From positions 1-41,952 of the forward strand of contig NZ_FOHE01000025.1 of NCBI RefSeq assembly GCF_900111445.1: a stretch of 41,952 nt of DNA, given 5' to 3'. This document shows, piece after piece, positions 7,966-17,102 of the stretch. This stretch comes from Oceanobacillus limi (GTDB lineage: Bacteria; Bacillota; Bacilli; Bacillales; Amphibacillaceae). How positions within the stretch are numbered: position 1 is the first letter of the stretch; each line of letters opens with the position of its first letter. The notes under the pieces were generated by a model. It was not told the DNA's origin. It worked only from the letters and a program-made list of their open reading frames with translations, and searched no databases. The translations under genes were made by a program, and so were the position numbers.

Positions 7966-10035
7966 ATGATGGGAAAAAGAAATCGCACTAAAAAAATTAG
8001 AAAGCTTCTATTCAAAATTGGATTAGGGGTTACAGCGTTAGGTATTATTTTTATAGCTGGGGTTTACGGATATGCATTTATACTTGGCCCACCAAACCTA
8101 ACTAGCGACCAAAACACCATCTACTATAGTGAAGCTGGTGAAGTGATCGGTGAGGAACGTGGGCAAGAGAATCGGTATTGGATTAACTTAGATGAAATGC
8201 CACCAGAATTAATCGATGCAACTTTGTTAACAGAAGATAAACGATTTTACCAGCATCACGGATTTGATATCAAACGAATCCTTGCTGCAATCATCTCGGA
8301 TATCAAAACCCTTTCTCTCAAAGAGGGAGCAAGCACACTATCCCAGCAGTATGCTCGAAACCTTTTTCTATCTCATGAAAAAACATGGATGAGAAAGCTA
8401 AAAGAAGCATTTTATACCATAAGGCTCGAGATATTCTATTCCAAAGATGAAATACTAGAAGGCTACTTAAATACAGTCTACTATGGGCATGGTGCCTATG
8501 GAATTGAAACTGCTAGTAAATATTTCTTTGGAAAATCAGCAGATGACTTAACGGTGGCAGAAGCAGCCATGCTTACTGGGGTACCAAAGGGTCCAACCTA
8601 TTATTCTCCTTTAAACGATGAAGCTAGAGCTACCCAAAGACAGCAACAAATCCTAAAGAATATGCACCAAGAGAATGTGATATCCGATGAAGAGTTTTAT
8701 TTAGCAGAACGCGAGGATTTACAATATGCCAAACATTTAGACGGGAAAAACAATCGGATTGGTCCGTATTTTCAAGATACTGTCTTAAATGAAGCAGCGA
8801 ATATATTACAGCTAGATGTAGAGTCCATTCGTTCTGGAGGATTTGAGATCTTCACCACGTTAAATATAGAAGCCCAACAGGCTTTAGAGTCAAGCATTCA
8901 AAAAAATGTTCCAGAGGATAGTGAAGTAGAAATTGGTTCGTTAGCAATGGATCCTAAAAGTGGTGCCATTCGAGCGATGGTTGGTGGTCGAGATTATAAA
9001 CGAAGTCCGTTTAATCGAACCATACAGGCAAAACGAATGCCAGGGTCAACCTTCAAACCCTTTCTTTACTATGCGGCTCTTCATAAAGGTTATACCGCTA
9101 GCACCATGCAAATGAGCAAGCCAACGACATTTGAATTAGAGGATGGAAATGTCTATCAACCAAGCAACTATAATGATTATTATGCCAATGAGCCAATTAC
9201 TCTAGCACAGGCAATTGCCTTATCAGATAATGTTTATGCCGTAAGAACAAATATGTTCCTCGGAACGGAAACCTTGATCAATACAGCAAAGCAGTTTGGA
9301 ATAAACAGCGAATTACCAGATGTACCTTCTCTGGCTCTAGGAACAGGTTCTGTTACGATGAAGGAAATGGTAACAGGATATGGAAGACTAGCCAACGGCG
9401 GGAAGGATATAAACGGCTATACGATTGAACAAATTGTGGATAGAGAAGGGAAGATCATTTATGAACGTGGAGAGCCTTCTCACCGCCTTGTGCTTGATCC
9501 CCAAAAAGTCTTCATCCTTACCCAGTTAATGACTGGAATTTTTGATGAGTCCTTAAATGGGTATATGTCTGTAACTGGATCTTCGATTGCAGATCAGCTT
9601 TCCCGAACATATGCGGGAAAAACTGGTTCAACCAATACCGATAGCTGGATGATTGGATATAGTCCGAATTTAGTTGCAGGTGTATGGACAGGTTATGATG
9701 ATAACCGAAGATTAGAAAAACCACCGGAACGACAATATTCCAGGAAGATCTGGGCAGGATTTATGGAAGATGTTCATGAGGACTTACCAGTGGAGCATTT
9801 TGATGCACCTGGAGGTCTCGTAGCAGTCCCTATCGATCCTGAGACCGGCTATCGTGCCACCCCGTATTGTGATTCTAGTACGGTTATGTTTTTCGAAAAA
9901 GGAACTGAACCAGACTACCATTGTCTAGAACACATGCATGGAGATGAAGATGGGGACATAGAAGAACTTCATGAAAAAGACACGACTGAAGAGAAAGGTA
10001 CATTTGAGAAATGGTTTGAAGTATTTTTTGATTAA
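7966..10035 (+). CDS. pbpG: Class A penicillin-binding protein (PBP2d-like), transglycosylase/transpeptidase
   Basis: A 689-residue bifunctional peptidoglycan synthase anchored by one N-terminal membrane segment (about residues 15-40). The glycosyltransferase 51 domain shows EDKRFYQHHG (catalytic E90) and GASTLSQQYARNLF (121-134). The transpeptidase domain shows STFK (S361, K364), SDN (420-422) and KTG (552-554). An acidic tail follows. Length and position next to ywhD match B. subtilis PbpG, which is made in the forespore and helps spore peptidoglycan synthesis. I chose ATG 7966 because GGAG sits six bases upstream; a TTG at 7954 overlaps that site. I could not assign a sporulation promoter with confidence. 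Confidence 0.9.
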   Translation: MMGKRNRTKKIRKLLFKIGLGVTALGIIFIAGVYGYAFILGPPNLTSDQNTIYYSEAGEVIGEERGQENRYWINLDEMPPELIDATLLTEDKRFYQHHGFDIKRILAAIISDIKTLSLKEGASTLSQQYARNLFLSHEKTWMRKLKEAFYTIRLEIFYSKDEILEGYLNTVYYGHGAYGIETASKYFFGKSADDLTVAEAAMLTGVPKGPTYYSPLNDEARATQRQQQILKNMHQENVISDEEFYLAEREDLQYAKHLDGKNNRIGPYFQDTVLNEAANILQLDVESIRSGGFEIFTTLNIEAQQALESSIQKNVPEDSEVEIGSLAMDPKSGAIRAMVGGRDYKRSPFNRTIQAKRMPGSTFKPFLYYAALHKGYTASTMQMSKPTTFELEDGNVYQPSNYNDYYANEPITLAQAIALSDNVYAVRTNMFLGTETLINTAKQFGINSELPDVPSLALGTGSVTMKEMVTGYGRLANGGKDINGYTIEQIVDREGKIIYERGEPSHRLVLDPQKVFILTQLMTGIFDESLNGYMSVTGSSIADQLSRTYAGKTGSTNTDSWMIGYSPNLVAGVWTGYDDNRRLEKPPERQYSRKIWAGFMEDVHEDLPVEHFDAPGGLVAVPIDPETGYRATPYCDSSTVMFFEKGTEPDYHCLEHMHGDEDGDIEELHEKDTTEEKGTFEKWFEVFFD

Positions 10036-10120
10036 GGGCTGATGACGAGCGTGGGCTGGCTGCGTAAAAGGAATTAATTGGTGGAAATTGTGAGTTGTGT
10101 GTTCTCAATGATGGTTAAAT

Positions 10121-10253
10121 CTTTCTTCCGATAATTGCGCACTCCCGTCCGATAATCATGTTCTTGTTCGAAATTTGCATGCTCTCGTCCGATGTTTGCG
10201 GGTTCTAGTCCAATGATCTCGCGCTCTCGGCCGCTGTTAGCGTGTTAGCGTGC
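10121..10253. repeat. Second degenerate ~21 bp tandem array
   Basis: Six or so units with a 19-21 bp period follow the pattern CTCTCGTCCGATNTTTGCGNG: CTCCCGTCCGATAATCATG, CTCTCGTCCGATGTTTGCG, CTCTCGGCCGCTGTTAGCG and variants. It lies between the convergent pbpG and ywhD genes, just before their shared terminator. The consensus differs from the 1-207 array but the period is the same. No protein is encoded in 10036-10451. Confidence 0.75.
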
Positions 10254-10263
10254 TTCACCAAAC

Positions 10264-10320
10264 CAAAAAAAGAAGCTGACTCCCATAAGTCCGCCTTATA
10301 GTTGAGTCAGCTTCTTTTTT
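10264..10320. terminator. Bidirectional terminator between pbpG and ywhD
   Basis: AGAAGCTGACTC (10271-10282) pairs perfectly with GAGTCAGCTTCT (10304-10315). It is flanked by an A run on the left and a T run on the right, so it can terminate pbpG (plus) and the ywfO-ywgA-ywhD unit (minus). Confidence 0.9.
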
Positions 10321-10451
10321 GTCCTAGTAATACATGAGTAAGCCCATGTATACATATTTTACAAAGTTCCATTCAAAAGTACAACATTTCTGCTAAATAT
10401 TCACGATTCAGTCACAAAAAGTTCAAAATTAAAAAGCCGGTCTTTTTTAGC

Positions 10452-10976
10452 TTATTCGGGTAAAGCTTCTTTCAGCTCGTCTGTAGAGTTTTCCCACATT
10501 TCCTCGTTAAAGTCAGCTAGAAAATCTCGTAGTAATTTTTTAGAATGTTCGTCCATATGTTCAACAATGATATGCCCTTTAAGTGATTTCTCCATACGTG
10601 TCACATGCTCTGGCATGGATTTATAGGCACGTTTAATTTCACGGTCCACACGAATTTCGCATCCCGTTACTCCTGCATAATATGGATCGCCATTTTCATT
10701 TCGATCTACATTCACCCACACGATCCAATATAACTTTCCGTTTGGAACAGCGTCCTTATCCGGTAAAAACTTCACGCGACGCTCTACATCACTACGGGCA
10801 TGCATTGCTCCCATATCAACATAGGCTTTATCCTCGTTTGGATCAACAATTACAGATGACATGTTTTCTAAGCTAATTGCACCAACACCATAGCCTCCAT
10901 GTCCATCATTGGAATCGTCTTTTATAATAGTAAATGAGTTATTCTTCTTTTTATTTGAAGATTGATCTGAGCTCAT
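10452..10976 (-). CDS. ywhD: YwhD family protein
   Basis: A 174-residue soluble protein of the YwhD family, found in Bacillaceae and without an established function. The start (Lys/Asn-rich, then FTIIKDDSNDGHGGYG) and the region around YVDMGAMHARSDVERRVKF are the recognisable family parts. The sequence is rich in charged residues with no membrane segment. The ATG has a strong AAGGAGG site seven bases upstream. It is the last gene of the minus-strand ywfO-ywgA-ywhD series, 85 bp after ywgA. Confidence 0.85.
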   Translation of the reverse strand: MSSDQSSNKKKNNSFTIIKDDSNDGHGGYGVGAISLENMSSVIVDPNEDKAYVDMGAMHARSDVERRVKFLPDKDAVPNGKLYWIVWVNVDRNENGDPYYAGVTGCEIRVDREIKRAYKSMPEHVTRMEKSLKGHIIVEHMDEHSKKLLRDFLADFNEEMWENSTDELKEALPE

Positions 10977-11061
10977 ACGTGATCCTCCTTCTCAAGTTCT
11001 GTGCTATTCATTGTAGCATAACTGGAAAGGCTATTTCACGTTTCCACTATATCTTTTGTGC

Positions 11062-11568
11062 TTACTGTAATAAGCCTTGCTTCAATTCATCGATAAATTG
11101 CCACGCTTCATTAATTTCTTCATCACTATATTTCTGTTTTGGTTTTACCGTGTGAATCTTTTCTTCTACTTCAGCACGTGGTAGCTCATGGAAGTACAGC
11201 ATCGTTGATACTAATTCCAAAAAGCGTGCACTTTTTCCGTTTAGCTTTCCTACTTGCTCTTGGTAATTGGGCATGTCCAACGCGAATTGATCTAAAAACT
11301 GTAATCCATCATTCGTAATTCGATAATGATATTGATAATAATTGCTTTTTTCCTCTTTTTCTTCTTGAACAAACCCTAGATTACATAGCTCTTCCATTCT
11401 TAACGAAAGCTCTTCCGAATACGGTCCATAAAAATGGAATTGGTATTTTTCTTCAAATGGTACTCCTAGTGATTGTAGAATGTACACCATTTTTTGTAAT
11501 TTTTTCCGTCCGGTTACTTCTTTTGCCTCTAGAAAGAATTGCATTAGTTTGGCATGATTATTTAGCAT
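11062..11568 (-). CDS. ywgA: YwgA family protein
   Basis: A 168-residue protein of the YwgA family, function unknown. The N-terminus (residues about 1-60, GRKKLQKMVYILQSLGVPF) with YHFYGPYSEEL-like sequence resembles the helix-rich fold of DUF4065/Panacea-type proteins, though I would not transfer a function. I chose the ATG at 11568 (MLNNHAKL) because AAGGAG is nine bases upstream. The in-frame ATGs at 11577 and 11589 sit on or before that site. With this start it overlaps the end of ywfO by 11 bases, which suggests coupled translation. Confidence 0.85.
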   Translation of the reverse strand: MLNNHAKLMQFFLEAKEVTGRKKLQKMVYILQSLGVPFEEKYQFHFYGPYSEELSLRMEELCNLGFVQEEKEEKSNYYQYHYRITNDGLQFLDQFALDMPNYQEQVGKLNGKSARFLELVSTMLYFHELPRAEVEEKIHTVKPKQKYSDEEINEAWQFIDELKQGLLQ

Positions 11569-12874
11569 CAAATACATCTCCTTGACCATACAAAATTTCT
11601 TTTATTTCCTTTGCTTTCTTCTGATCTTCTATGTTTTCCAGAATGTCCTTTGGAAAATATAATTTATGATCGGTACGTTTTTTACCAGAAATCGATTCTA
11701 CGATATCCGAATGTCTCGATAACTCCTTTAATCCTCCACCTGGCATTAGTAAATGAATCGGCAATCTTTCTTCTTCTTCACCAGGACGATAAAAATCATA
11801 TGGTAGGTCAGAAGAAGAATCAACAACAAGATAATACTCTGGGTCGATCCCAATCTCTTGGAATAACTTATGAAGCTTCATCCACTCATTCATTTGCTTA
11901 TTTGGATTAAATTCCACATATTTAAATAAACGACGATTAATAAATCGTTCACATAGGTCTCTTAGAATAAAATCGTCTTCTTCTTGCCATAATTGGAAAT
12001 AATAATGGACAATCCCCTCGTCCAGCTTTAGGTACTCTGCTAATGATACGTCACCAGAGAAAAAGGACAGGAAGTGTGTTGGTTTCAGCTTAAATTCATA
12101 ATTATTTTCGTATAAGTCCTTTGCCCGGTGTAAAATTTTCGATAAAATGACTTCCGCACTCCGTGTTACTGGGTGAAAATAAACTTGCCAATACATTTGA
12201 TAACGACTCATAATGTAATCTTCTACTGCATGCATACCAGAGGATTTAATTACAACTTGATCCTCTGTCGGGCGCATAACACGTAAAATCCGTTCCATAT
12301 CAAAATGACCATAGCTGACACCTGTGAAATATGCATCGCGTTGCAAGTAATCCATACGGTCTGCATCAATTTGACTGGAAATCAAACTAACTACTAGCTT
12401 ATCTGAATAGGTTTTTCCGATCACATCAGCAACATCTTGCGCAAATCCCGGTCGGACCCGTTCCAAAATGCCATGAACATATGTATCCCCTAGAATTATT
12501 TGCTGGGTGAAATATTCATGATCCAATTTAAATACTTTTTCAAACGAATGGGAAAACGGACCATGTCCCAAATCGTGCAATAAAGCCGCGCAAAGACAAA
12601 GCAGGCGTTCATCGTTATTCCAATGCGCGCGATCCTTGAAGTTATAAATAATTCTTCGCACAATTTCATAAACACCTAATGAATGATTAAACCGACTATG
12701 TTCCGCACCATGGAATGTTAAATTTGTTGTTCCTAGCTGTTTAATCCGACGCAGTCGTTGAAATTCTGGAGTTGCGATTAAATCCCATATCACACGGTCC
12801 CGAACGTGAATATAGCGGTGAACAGGGTCTTTAAATACTTTTTCTTCATTTAATTGTTCATCTTTGTATGCCAT
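11558..12874 (-). CDS. ywfO: HD-domain phosphohydrolase YwfO (dNTPase-like)
   Basis: A 438-residue HD-superfamily metal-dependent phosphohydrolase. Metal ligands are visible as H64 in RFNHSLGVYE, H100-D101 in LLHDLGHGPFSHSFE and the later aspartate in SSQIDADRMDYLQRD. This arrangement is that of the dGTPase-like family, and an Enterococcus faecalis relative (EF1143) hydrolyses dNTPs, so a role in nucleotide pool control is plausible but not shown for YwfO. No membrane segment or signal peptide is visible. It heads the ywfO-ywgA-ywhD unit and its ribosome site (GAAAGA) is weak. The upstream region is shared with the divergent lipL. Confidence 0.88.
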   Translation of the reverse strand: MAYKDEQLNEEKVFKDPVHRYIHVRDRVIWDLIATPEFQRLRRIKQLGTTNLTFHGAEHSRFNHSLGVYEIVRRIIYNFKDRAHWNNDERLLCLCAALLHDLGHGPFSHSFEKVFKLDHEYFTQQIILGDTYVHGILERVRPGFAQDVADVIGKTYSDKLVVSLISSQIDADRMDYLQRDAYFTGVSYGHFDMERILRVMRPTEDQVVIKSSGMHAVEDYIMSRYQMYWQVYFHPVTRSAEVILSKILHRAKDLYENNYEFKLKPTHFLSFFSGDVSLAEYLKLDEGIVHYYFQLWQEEDDFILRDLCERFINRRLFKYVEFNPNKQMNEWMKLHKLFQEIGIDPEYYLVVDSSSDLPYDFYRPGEEEERLPIHLLMPGGGLKELSRHSDIVESISGKKRTDHKLYFPKDILENIEDQKKAKEIKEILYGQGDVFDAK

Positions 12875-12959
12875 TTATCTTTCAACCCGTTTCTTTTCGA
12901 TGTTTTTGGAAAATACCTTCTTACATCTTCTATACGTATCTACTAATTACCATAAAGAA

Positions 12960-12989
12960 TTGGCAAATAGTCAAGTTTTCTAATATTAT
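12960..12989 (+). promoter_or_regulatory. Promoter for lipL
   Basis: TTGGCA (12960-12965) and TATTAT (12984-12989) are separated by 18 bp, followed by a leader of about 50 nt to the chosen ATG at 13047. Confidence 0.55.
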
Positions 12990-13046
12990 ATAATAGATAT
13001 CATGTGGAAAAAAGACGTAATTCGAACTTTTATAGAGGAGACTGTC

Positions 13047-13907
13047 ATGAAAAACTGGGAAGAAATCATACACCATCAGAGGTTTCGATACATTGACCAA
13101 TCAGAAGAAAAATTTTTTCAAGGTGTGGCAAATTCTGCAATGACATCATTTGCCATTGATGATGCATTGGCAACATCGATTAGCAATGGAGACTCTCCTC
13201 CAGCTGTTCGATTGTGGGTTCATCCGAAGACAATTGTACTTGGCATTCCCGATGCCCGTCTCCCCTATTTGGAAGATGGGGTAAAACCATTAGCAGATGC
13301 TGGATATCATGTTGTCGTTCGCAATTCAGGCGGACTAGCAGTTGCATTGGATGAAGGGGTATTAAATCTGTCGCTTATACTGCCCGGTGTTAAGGACCTA
13401 TCCATACATGAATGCTATGAGGCAATGGTAAGCTTCATTCGATATATGCTACAAGATGTAACAAAGGATATTGAAGCATATGAAATTGTCGAATCCTATT
13501 GTCCTGGAGATTATGATTTAAGCATTAATGGCAAAAAGTTTGCCGGGATTTCTCAACGTCGTATTAAAGATGCTGCAGCTATTCAAATATATCTAGATGT
13601 CGAAGGGAATAGCTTGGAACGGGCATCCATTATCCGCAATTTTTACGACCTTGGAATTAAAGGAGAAGAAACAAAATTCACCTACCCTAATGTCAATCCT
13701 GAGGTAATGGGCTCCCTATCCGATCTACTAAATCAACCTTTAACCGTTGCGGAAATGAAAGAAAGAACAAAAGCTGCAATGACACAGTTGAGTGGTCAAC
13801 TGATAGATGGTACCTCCTTTTCAAAAGAAGAAATTTCAACATTTCATAAACGGTATGAGCAGATGGTAAAAAGAAACGAAAAGGTACAAGAGATAGTAAC
13901 GAATTAA
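13047..13907 (+). CDS. lipL: Octanoyl-[GcvH]:protein N-octanoyltransferase LipL
   Basis: A 286-residue lipoate-metabolism enzyme of the biotin/lipoate protein ligase fold. In B. subtilis LipL moves the octanoyl group from GcvH to the E2 subunits of the 2-oxoacid dehydrogenases through a cysteine acyl intermediate. Here that cysteine is C152 in ESYCPGDYDLSI, followed by NGKKFAGISQRR with the conserved lysine. RNSGGLAV (92-99) is the substrate-binding motif. I chose ATG 13047 because GAGGAG lies six bases upstream; the longer version from 13002 has no ribosome site. Length equals that of the B. subtilis protein. Confidence 0.92.
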   Translation: MKNWEEIIHHQRFRYIDQSEEKFFQGVANSAMTSFAIDDALATSISNGDSPPAVRLWVHPKTIVLGIPDARLPYLEDGVKPLADAGYHVVVRNSGGLAVALDEGVLNLSLILPGVKDLSIHECYEAMVSFIRYMLQDVTKDIEAYEIVESYCPGDYDLSINGKKFAGISQRRIKDAAAIQIYLDVEGNSLERASIIRNFYDLGIKGEETKFTYPNVNPEVMGSLSDLLNQPLTVAEMKERTKAAMTQLSGQLIDGTSFSKEEISTFHKRYEQMVKRNEKVQEIVTN

Positions 13908-13948
13908 TTATCGGATTGTCTTTTTTAAAATAAAATTATGGATAAAAA

Positions 13949-14026
13949 GAAGCTCGCAACTATGGTGACCTCTGAAAGTTAGAGAAAAAATCTAACTTTT
14001 GAGGATAACCATCAATGCGAGCTTTT
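13949..14026. terminator. Long nested hairpin, bidirectional terminator of lipL and pta
   Basis: AAGCTCGCA (13950-13958) pairs with TGCGAGCTT (14016-14024). Inside it ATGGT/ACCAT, CCTC/GAGG and GAAAGTTAGA/TCTAACTTT pair in order around a GAAAAAA loop. Runs of T follow on both strands (TTTTT after the stem on plus, CTTTTT on minus). It sits between the convergent ends of lipL and pta. Confidence 0.85.
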
Positions 14027-14030
14027 TACG

Positions 14031-14999
14031 TTATGCCTGAGCAGCTGTTATTAATGCTAAGTTATATACATCCTCTGCACTGCAGCCACGTGATAAGTCA
14101 TTTACTGGTTTGTTTAAACCTTGAAGGATTGGACCAACTGCCTCAAAACCACCAAGACGTTGGGCGATTTTATAACCAATGTTTCCAGCTTCTAGGCTTG
14201 GGAAAACAAATACATTTGCATCCCCTTTAATCTCAGATTCTGGTGCTTTTTTCGCTGCAACACTTGGAACAAAGGCCGCGTCAAATTGAAATTCACCATC
14301 AATAACAAGTGATGGATCCTTTTCCTTTGCAATTTGCAATGCCTGCTCTACCTTTTCAGTTTCTTCCGATTTCGCTGAACCTTTTGTCGAGAAGCTAAGC
14401 ATCGCAACGCGTGGGTCCACACCAAATAATTTTCCTGTTTCAGCAGATCCAACCGCAATCTCCGCTAAATCATTGCTATCTGGCGCGATATTAATCGCAC
14501 AATCCGCAAATACGTATTTCTCTTCATCCCGAACCATGATAAACACACCGGACGTTTTCTTAATTCCTTCTTTTGTTTTAATAATTTGTAGTGCTGGACG
14601 AACAGTGTCTGCTGTAGAATGAGCTGCACCACTAACAAGACCATCCGCTTCATTCATGTATACAAGCATCGTACCGAAATAATTTTCATCCAATAGGATC
14701 TTGCGAGCATCTTCTTCTGTTGCTTTTCCTTTACGACGCTCGACAAAAGCTGCGACCATGTCATCCATTTTTTCATATTCACTTGGGTTAATCATGTCAC
14801 ACTTAGAAATGTCCACATCTGTTTGCTGCGCTGTTTGTTCCATTTCTTGTTTGTTGCCGATAAGTATTGGTTTCAAAATACCCTCTGTACTCAACTTACT
14901 TGCTGCTGTTAAAATACGCTCATCTGTCCCCTCAGGAAAGACAATTGTTTTATCTGCGCCTTTGATCTTTGCTGTTAATTCATCAAATAAGTTACTCAT
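14031..14999 (-). CDS. pta: Phosphate acetyltransferase
   Basis: A 322-residue Pta, which converts acetyl-CoA and phosphate to acetyl-phosphate and CoA (overflow metabolism with AckA). Family sequence is visible at TIVFPEGTDERIL near the start, GAAHSTADTVRPALQ in the middle and FPSLEAGNIGYKIAQRL near the C-terminus. The true start is ATG 14999 (MSNLFDEL) with GGAGG upstream; the extra 39 codons up to 15116 are leader. Length matches the short monodomain Pta of Bacillus. Confidence 0.95.
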   Translation of the reverse strand: MSNLFDELTAKIKGADKTIVFPEGTDERILTAASKLSTEGILKPILIGNKQEMEQTAQQTDVDISKCDMINPSEYEKMDDMVAAFVERRKGKATEEDARKILLDENYFGTMLVYMNEADGLVSGAAHSTADTVRPALQIIKTKEGIKKTSGVFIMVRDEEKYVFADCAINIAPDSNDLAEIAVGSAETGKLFGVDPRVAMLSFSTKGSAKSEETEKVEQALQIAKEKDPSLVIDGEFQFDAAFVPSVAAKKAPESEIKGDANVFVFPSLEAGNIGYKIAQRLGGFEAVGPILQGLNKPVNDLSRGCSAEDVYNLALITAAQA

Positions 15000-15070
15000 T
15001 TCAATACCTCCATTTAATCTATGTCCATAATATGTATCAACTAATGAAATTTTAGCCATGTCCATTACAG

Positions 15071-15099
15071 ATAATAGTATATTTCGCGAAACAGTTAAA
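15071..15099 (-). promoter_or_regulatory. Likely pta promoter
   Basis: On the minus strand TTTAAC (15099-15094) and TATTAT (15076-15071) are 17 bp apart. The -35 is weak and the -10 good. The leader to the pta ATG is about 65 nt. Confidence 0.45.
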
Positions 15100-15298
15100 G
15101 GAATCACACTCCGCAATTATTGACAAATTGTTGACATTGTTCCTTTTGCCGTGTCCTCTCCTTTCTAAAAACCTTGAAAAATCAACGTTTTCACAGTTTG
15201 TTCAAAAAGACCTCGTCCGTGATTAACATTCCCTTGTTGTGATATAGTAAATACATAATCAAATTAAAAACCTTCTTAACATAAAGGAGAGATACATA

Positions 15299-16048
15299 AT
15301 GGTAGAAGCAGTCGAAACAATGGATGGTTGGTGGAGCCTACACGATTTACGTACAATTGATTGGGCATCCTGGAAGTTAGCATCCGAAGCAGAAAGACAA
15401 GAAGCAATTAAAAGTTTTGAAAAGCTGGTCACTAAATGGGATACAGTGGAGGAAGCAAAAAATGGCAGTCATGCCATGTATAAAGTTGTTGGACAAAAAG
15501 CAGATCTAATGTTCATGTTCCTACGTCCAACCTTGGATGAGATCAACGAATTAGAAACCGAGTTCAATAAATCTAAATTTGCTGAGTTCTTAATTCCTGC
15601 TCATTCTTATGTTTCCATTATTGAGCTTTCTAAATATCGTCCTGCAAAAGATGGTGTCGACCCAGAAACATTACCAGAAACACAAGCACGATTAAAACCA
15701 ATCCTACCAAAATGGGAACATATTTGTTTTTACCCAATGGACAGACGTCGTGCAGGTGATGAAAATTGGTATACACTTGAAAAGAATGTTCGTGGTAAAT
15801 TACTTTATGAACACAGTTTGACTGGCCGTAAATACGCAAATAAGATCAAACAATTCATTACAGGTTCTATCGGACTAGATAACTGGGAATGGGGAGTTAC
15901 CTTATTTGCACACGATCCTTTAGAATTCAAGAAAATCGTATATGAAATGCGCTTTGATGAAGTAAGCTCTAAATATGGGGAGTTTGGTGAATTCTTTATC
16001 GGAAATATCCTGAAAAAAGAAGATATTGCATCCTTCCTACATGTATAG
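15299..16048 (+). CDS. hemQ: Coproheme decarboxylase HemQ
   Basis: A 249-residue member of the chlorite-dismutase-like family (B. subtilis YwfI/HemQ). It removes two carboxyl groups from iron-coproporphyrin III with hydrogen peroxide to give heme b, the last step of the heme route used by Firmicutes. The N-terminal half begins with [11 protein letters not shown]. The heme-binding C-terminal half has DENWYTL (expected catalytic Tyr), EHSLTGRKY (expected proximal His) and a typical [20 protein letters not shown] stretch. AAAGGAGA precedes the ATG. A TATAGT with an extended TG motif at 15240-15248 is a plausible -10. A strong terminator follows. Confidence 0.95.
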   Translation: MVEAVETMDGWWSLHDLRTIDWASWKLASEAERQEAIKSFEKLVTKWDTVEEAKNGSHAMYKVVGQKADLMFMFLRPTLDEINELETEFNKSKFAEFLIPAHSYVSIIELSKYRPAKDGVDPETLPETQARLKPILPKWEHICFYPMDRRRAGDENWYTLEKNVRGKLLYEHSLTGRKYANKIKQFITGSIGLDNWEWGVTLFAHDPLEFKKIVYEMRFDEVSSKYGEFGEFFIGNILKKEDIASFLHV

Positions 16049-16060
16049 AGAACCTCATAT

Positions 16061-16098
16061 AGCATGCGAAATCGTGATGATTTCGCATGCTTTTTTTA
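16061..16098 (+). terminator. Intrinsic terminator of hemQ
   Basis: AGCATGCGAAATC (16061-16073) pairs perfectly with GATTTCGCATGCT (16079-16091), followed by a seven-T run. Confidence 0.92.
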
Positions 16099-16563
16099 TG
16101 TAACAAGCTTGTTACTGGGATGAACTGGTTGTTGACCTCCATAACATAATTTTATTACTAGTGCGTTTTGGCCTTCATTCCCTCTATGAAACCAATTACA
16201 TCCACTTATTCATTCATACTCATACTCCTTCGCTCTCTAACATAAGAATATATTAGTAATCAAATCAACCTAACCATGTACAAATTCCCAAAAAACTGTC
16301 ATCTATTTGCCCATATTTGCATACATATAATCTGAGTAAACTTTGCAGCAAGGTATACAGAATTGAGGTGTCATACTGGTTGATATTTTGGAATTAGACG
16401 TCAATTTCCTGCATTGTGGTTCGACCAATGGAGTACAGAGAGGTTAAAGTTGTTTCTACACTCCATCTCAAGCTGATTACCTTATTTGATATGATCACAG
16501 GTAGTTGAATTTATCAGTGCCTGTGAAGTATACCTATGTACTATATTTTAGGAGGTTTTATAA
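16099..16563. other. Gene-free region upstream of gerQ
   Basis: No convincing coding sequence here; short open frames stop quickly. It contains the 18-mer CCTTCATTCCCTCTATGA (16172-16189), repeated at 25632-25649. A weak sporulation-type promoter candidate (CATACTGG at 16372-16379 with GGTATACA 13 bp upstream) lies about 190 nt before gerQ. The gerQ ribosome site AGGAGG is at the right end. Confidence 0.5.
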
Positions 16564-17055
16564 ATGAGTGAAAGTCCAGAAAAGAACCAAAAACAACAAT
16601 ATAATAATGGTCAATACCCTTATTACTACTTTCCACAATCATCTCCAGCATTTTATCCAGCTTATAATTACAGACAATTTCAATATCCTCAGACACAGCA
16701 AATGCCTCAGCAGCAAATACCTCAGCAACAAATACCACAGCAGCAGGCACCAGATGTACCGGGAATGCTTCCGATGGAGCAATCCTATATTGAAAACATT
16801 TTACGGTTAAATCGTGGAAAGCAAGCAACGGTATATATGACATTCGAAGGAAACAAAGAATGGAATGCGAAAAAATTTAGAGGTATCATTGAGGCTGCAG
16901 GTCGAGACCATATTATACTTAGCGACCCACAAACAGGAAAACGCTATTTATTATTAATGGTTTACTTGGACTATGTGACTTTCGATGAGGAACTTAACTA
17001 TGAATATCCTTACGGGGCAACAACAGGTCAATTTTCAAGTTTTTCTCCTAGATAA
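16564..17055 (+). CDS. gerQ: Spore coat protein GerQ
   Basis: A 163-residue coat protein needed in Bacillus for the cortex-lytic enzyme CwlJ to reach or act in the coat. The N-terminal half is rich in Tyr, Pro and Gln (about residues 14-60) and includes an MPQQQIPQQQ-type repeat. In B. subtilis GerQ is crosslinked into the coat by transglutaminase Tgl, mainly through lysines. The conserved C-terminal domain starts at MLPMEQSYIENILRLN and contains FEGNKEWNAKKFRG and DPQTGKRYLLL. AGGAGG precedes the ATG. Unlike in some Bacillus species, cwlJ does not follow; the next gene is a small membrane protein. Confidence 0.93.
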   Translation: MSESPEKNQKQQYNNGQYPYYYFPQSSPAFYPAYNYRQFQYPQTQQMPQQQIPQQQIPQQQAPDVPGMLPMEQSYIENILRLNRGKQATVYMTFEGNKEWNAKKFRGIIEAAGRDHIILSDPQTGKRYLLLMVYLDYVTFDEELNYEYPYGATTGQFSSFSPR

Positions 17056-17102
17056 ACCTGTATTCAGAGGGGGCATATCTCCTGCTATTTAATGAATGCA
17101 AC

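Noticed and set aside
15180-15193. A cre-like (CcpA) site on the minus strand, TGAAAACGTTGATT, upstream of pta
   Set aside because: It lacks the final CA of the consensus and lies about 120 bp from the predicted start, farther than known activating sites for pta.
16355-16379. Sigma-E-type promoter for gerQ (GGTATACA, CATACTGG)
   Set aside because: The -10 matches only five of eight positions and lies about 190 nt upstream; kept only as a remark.
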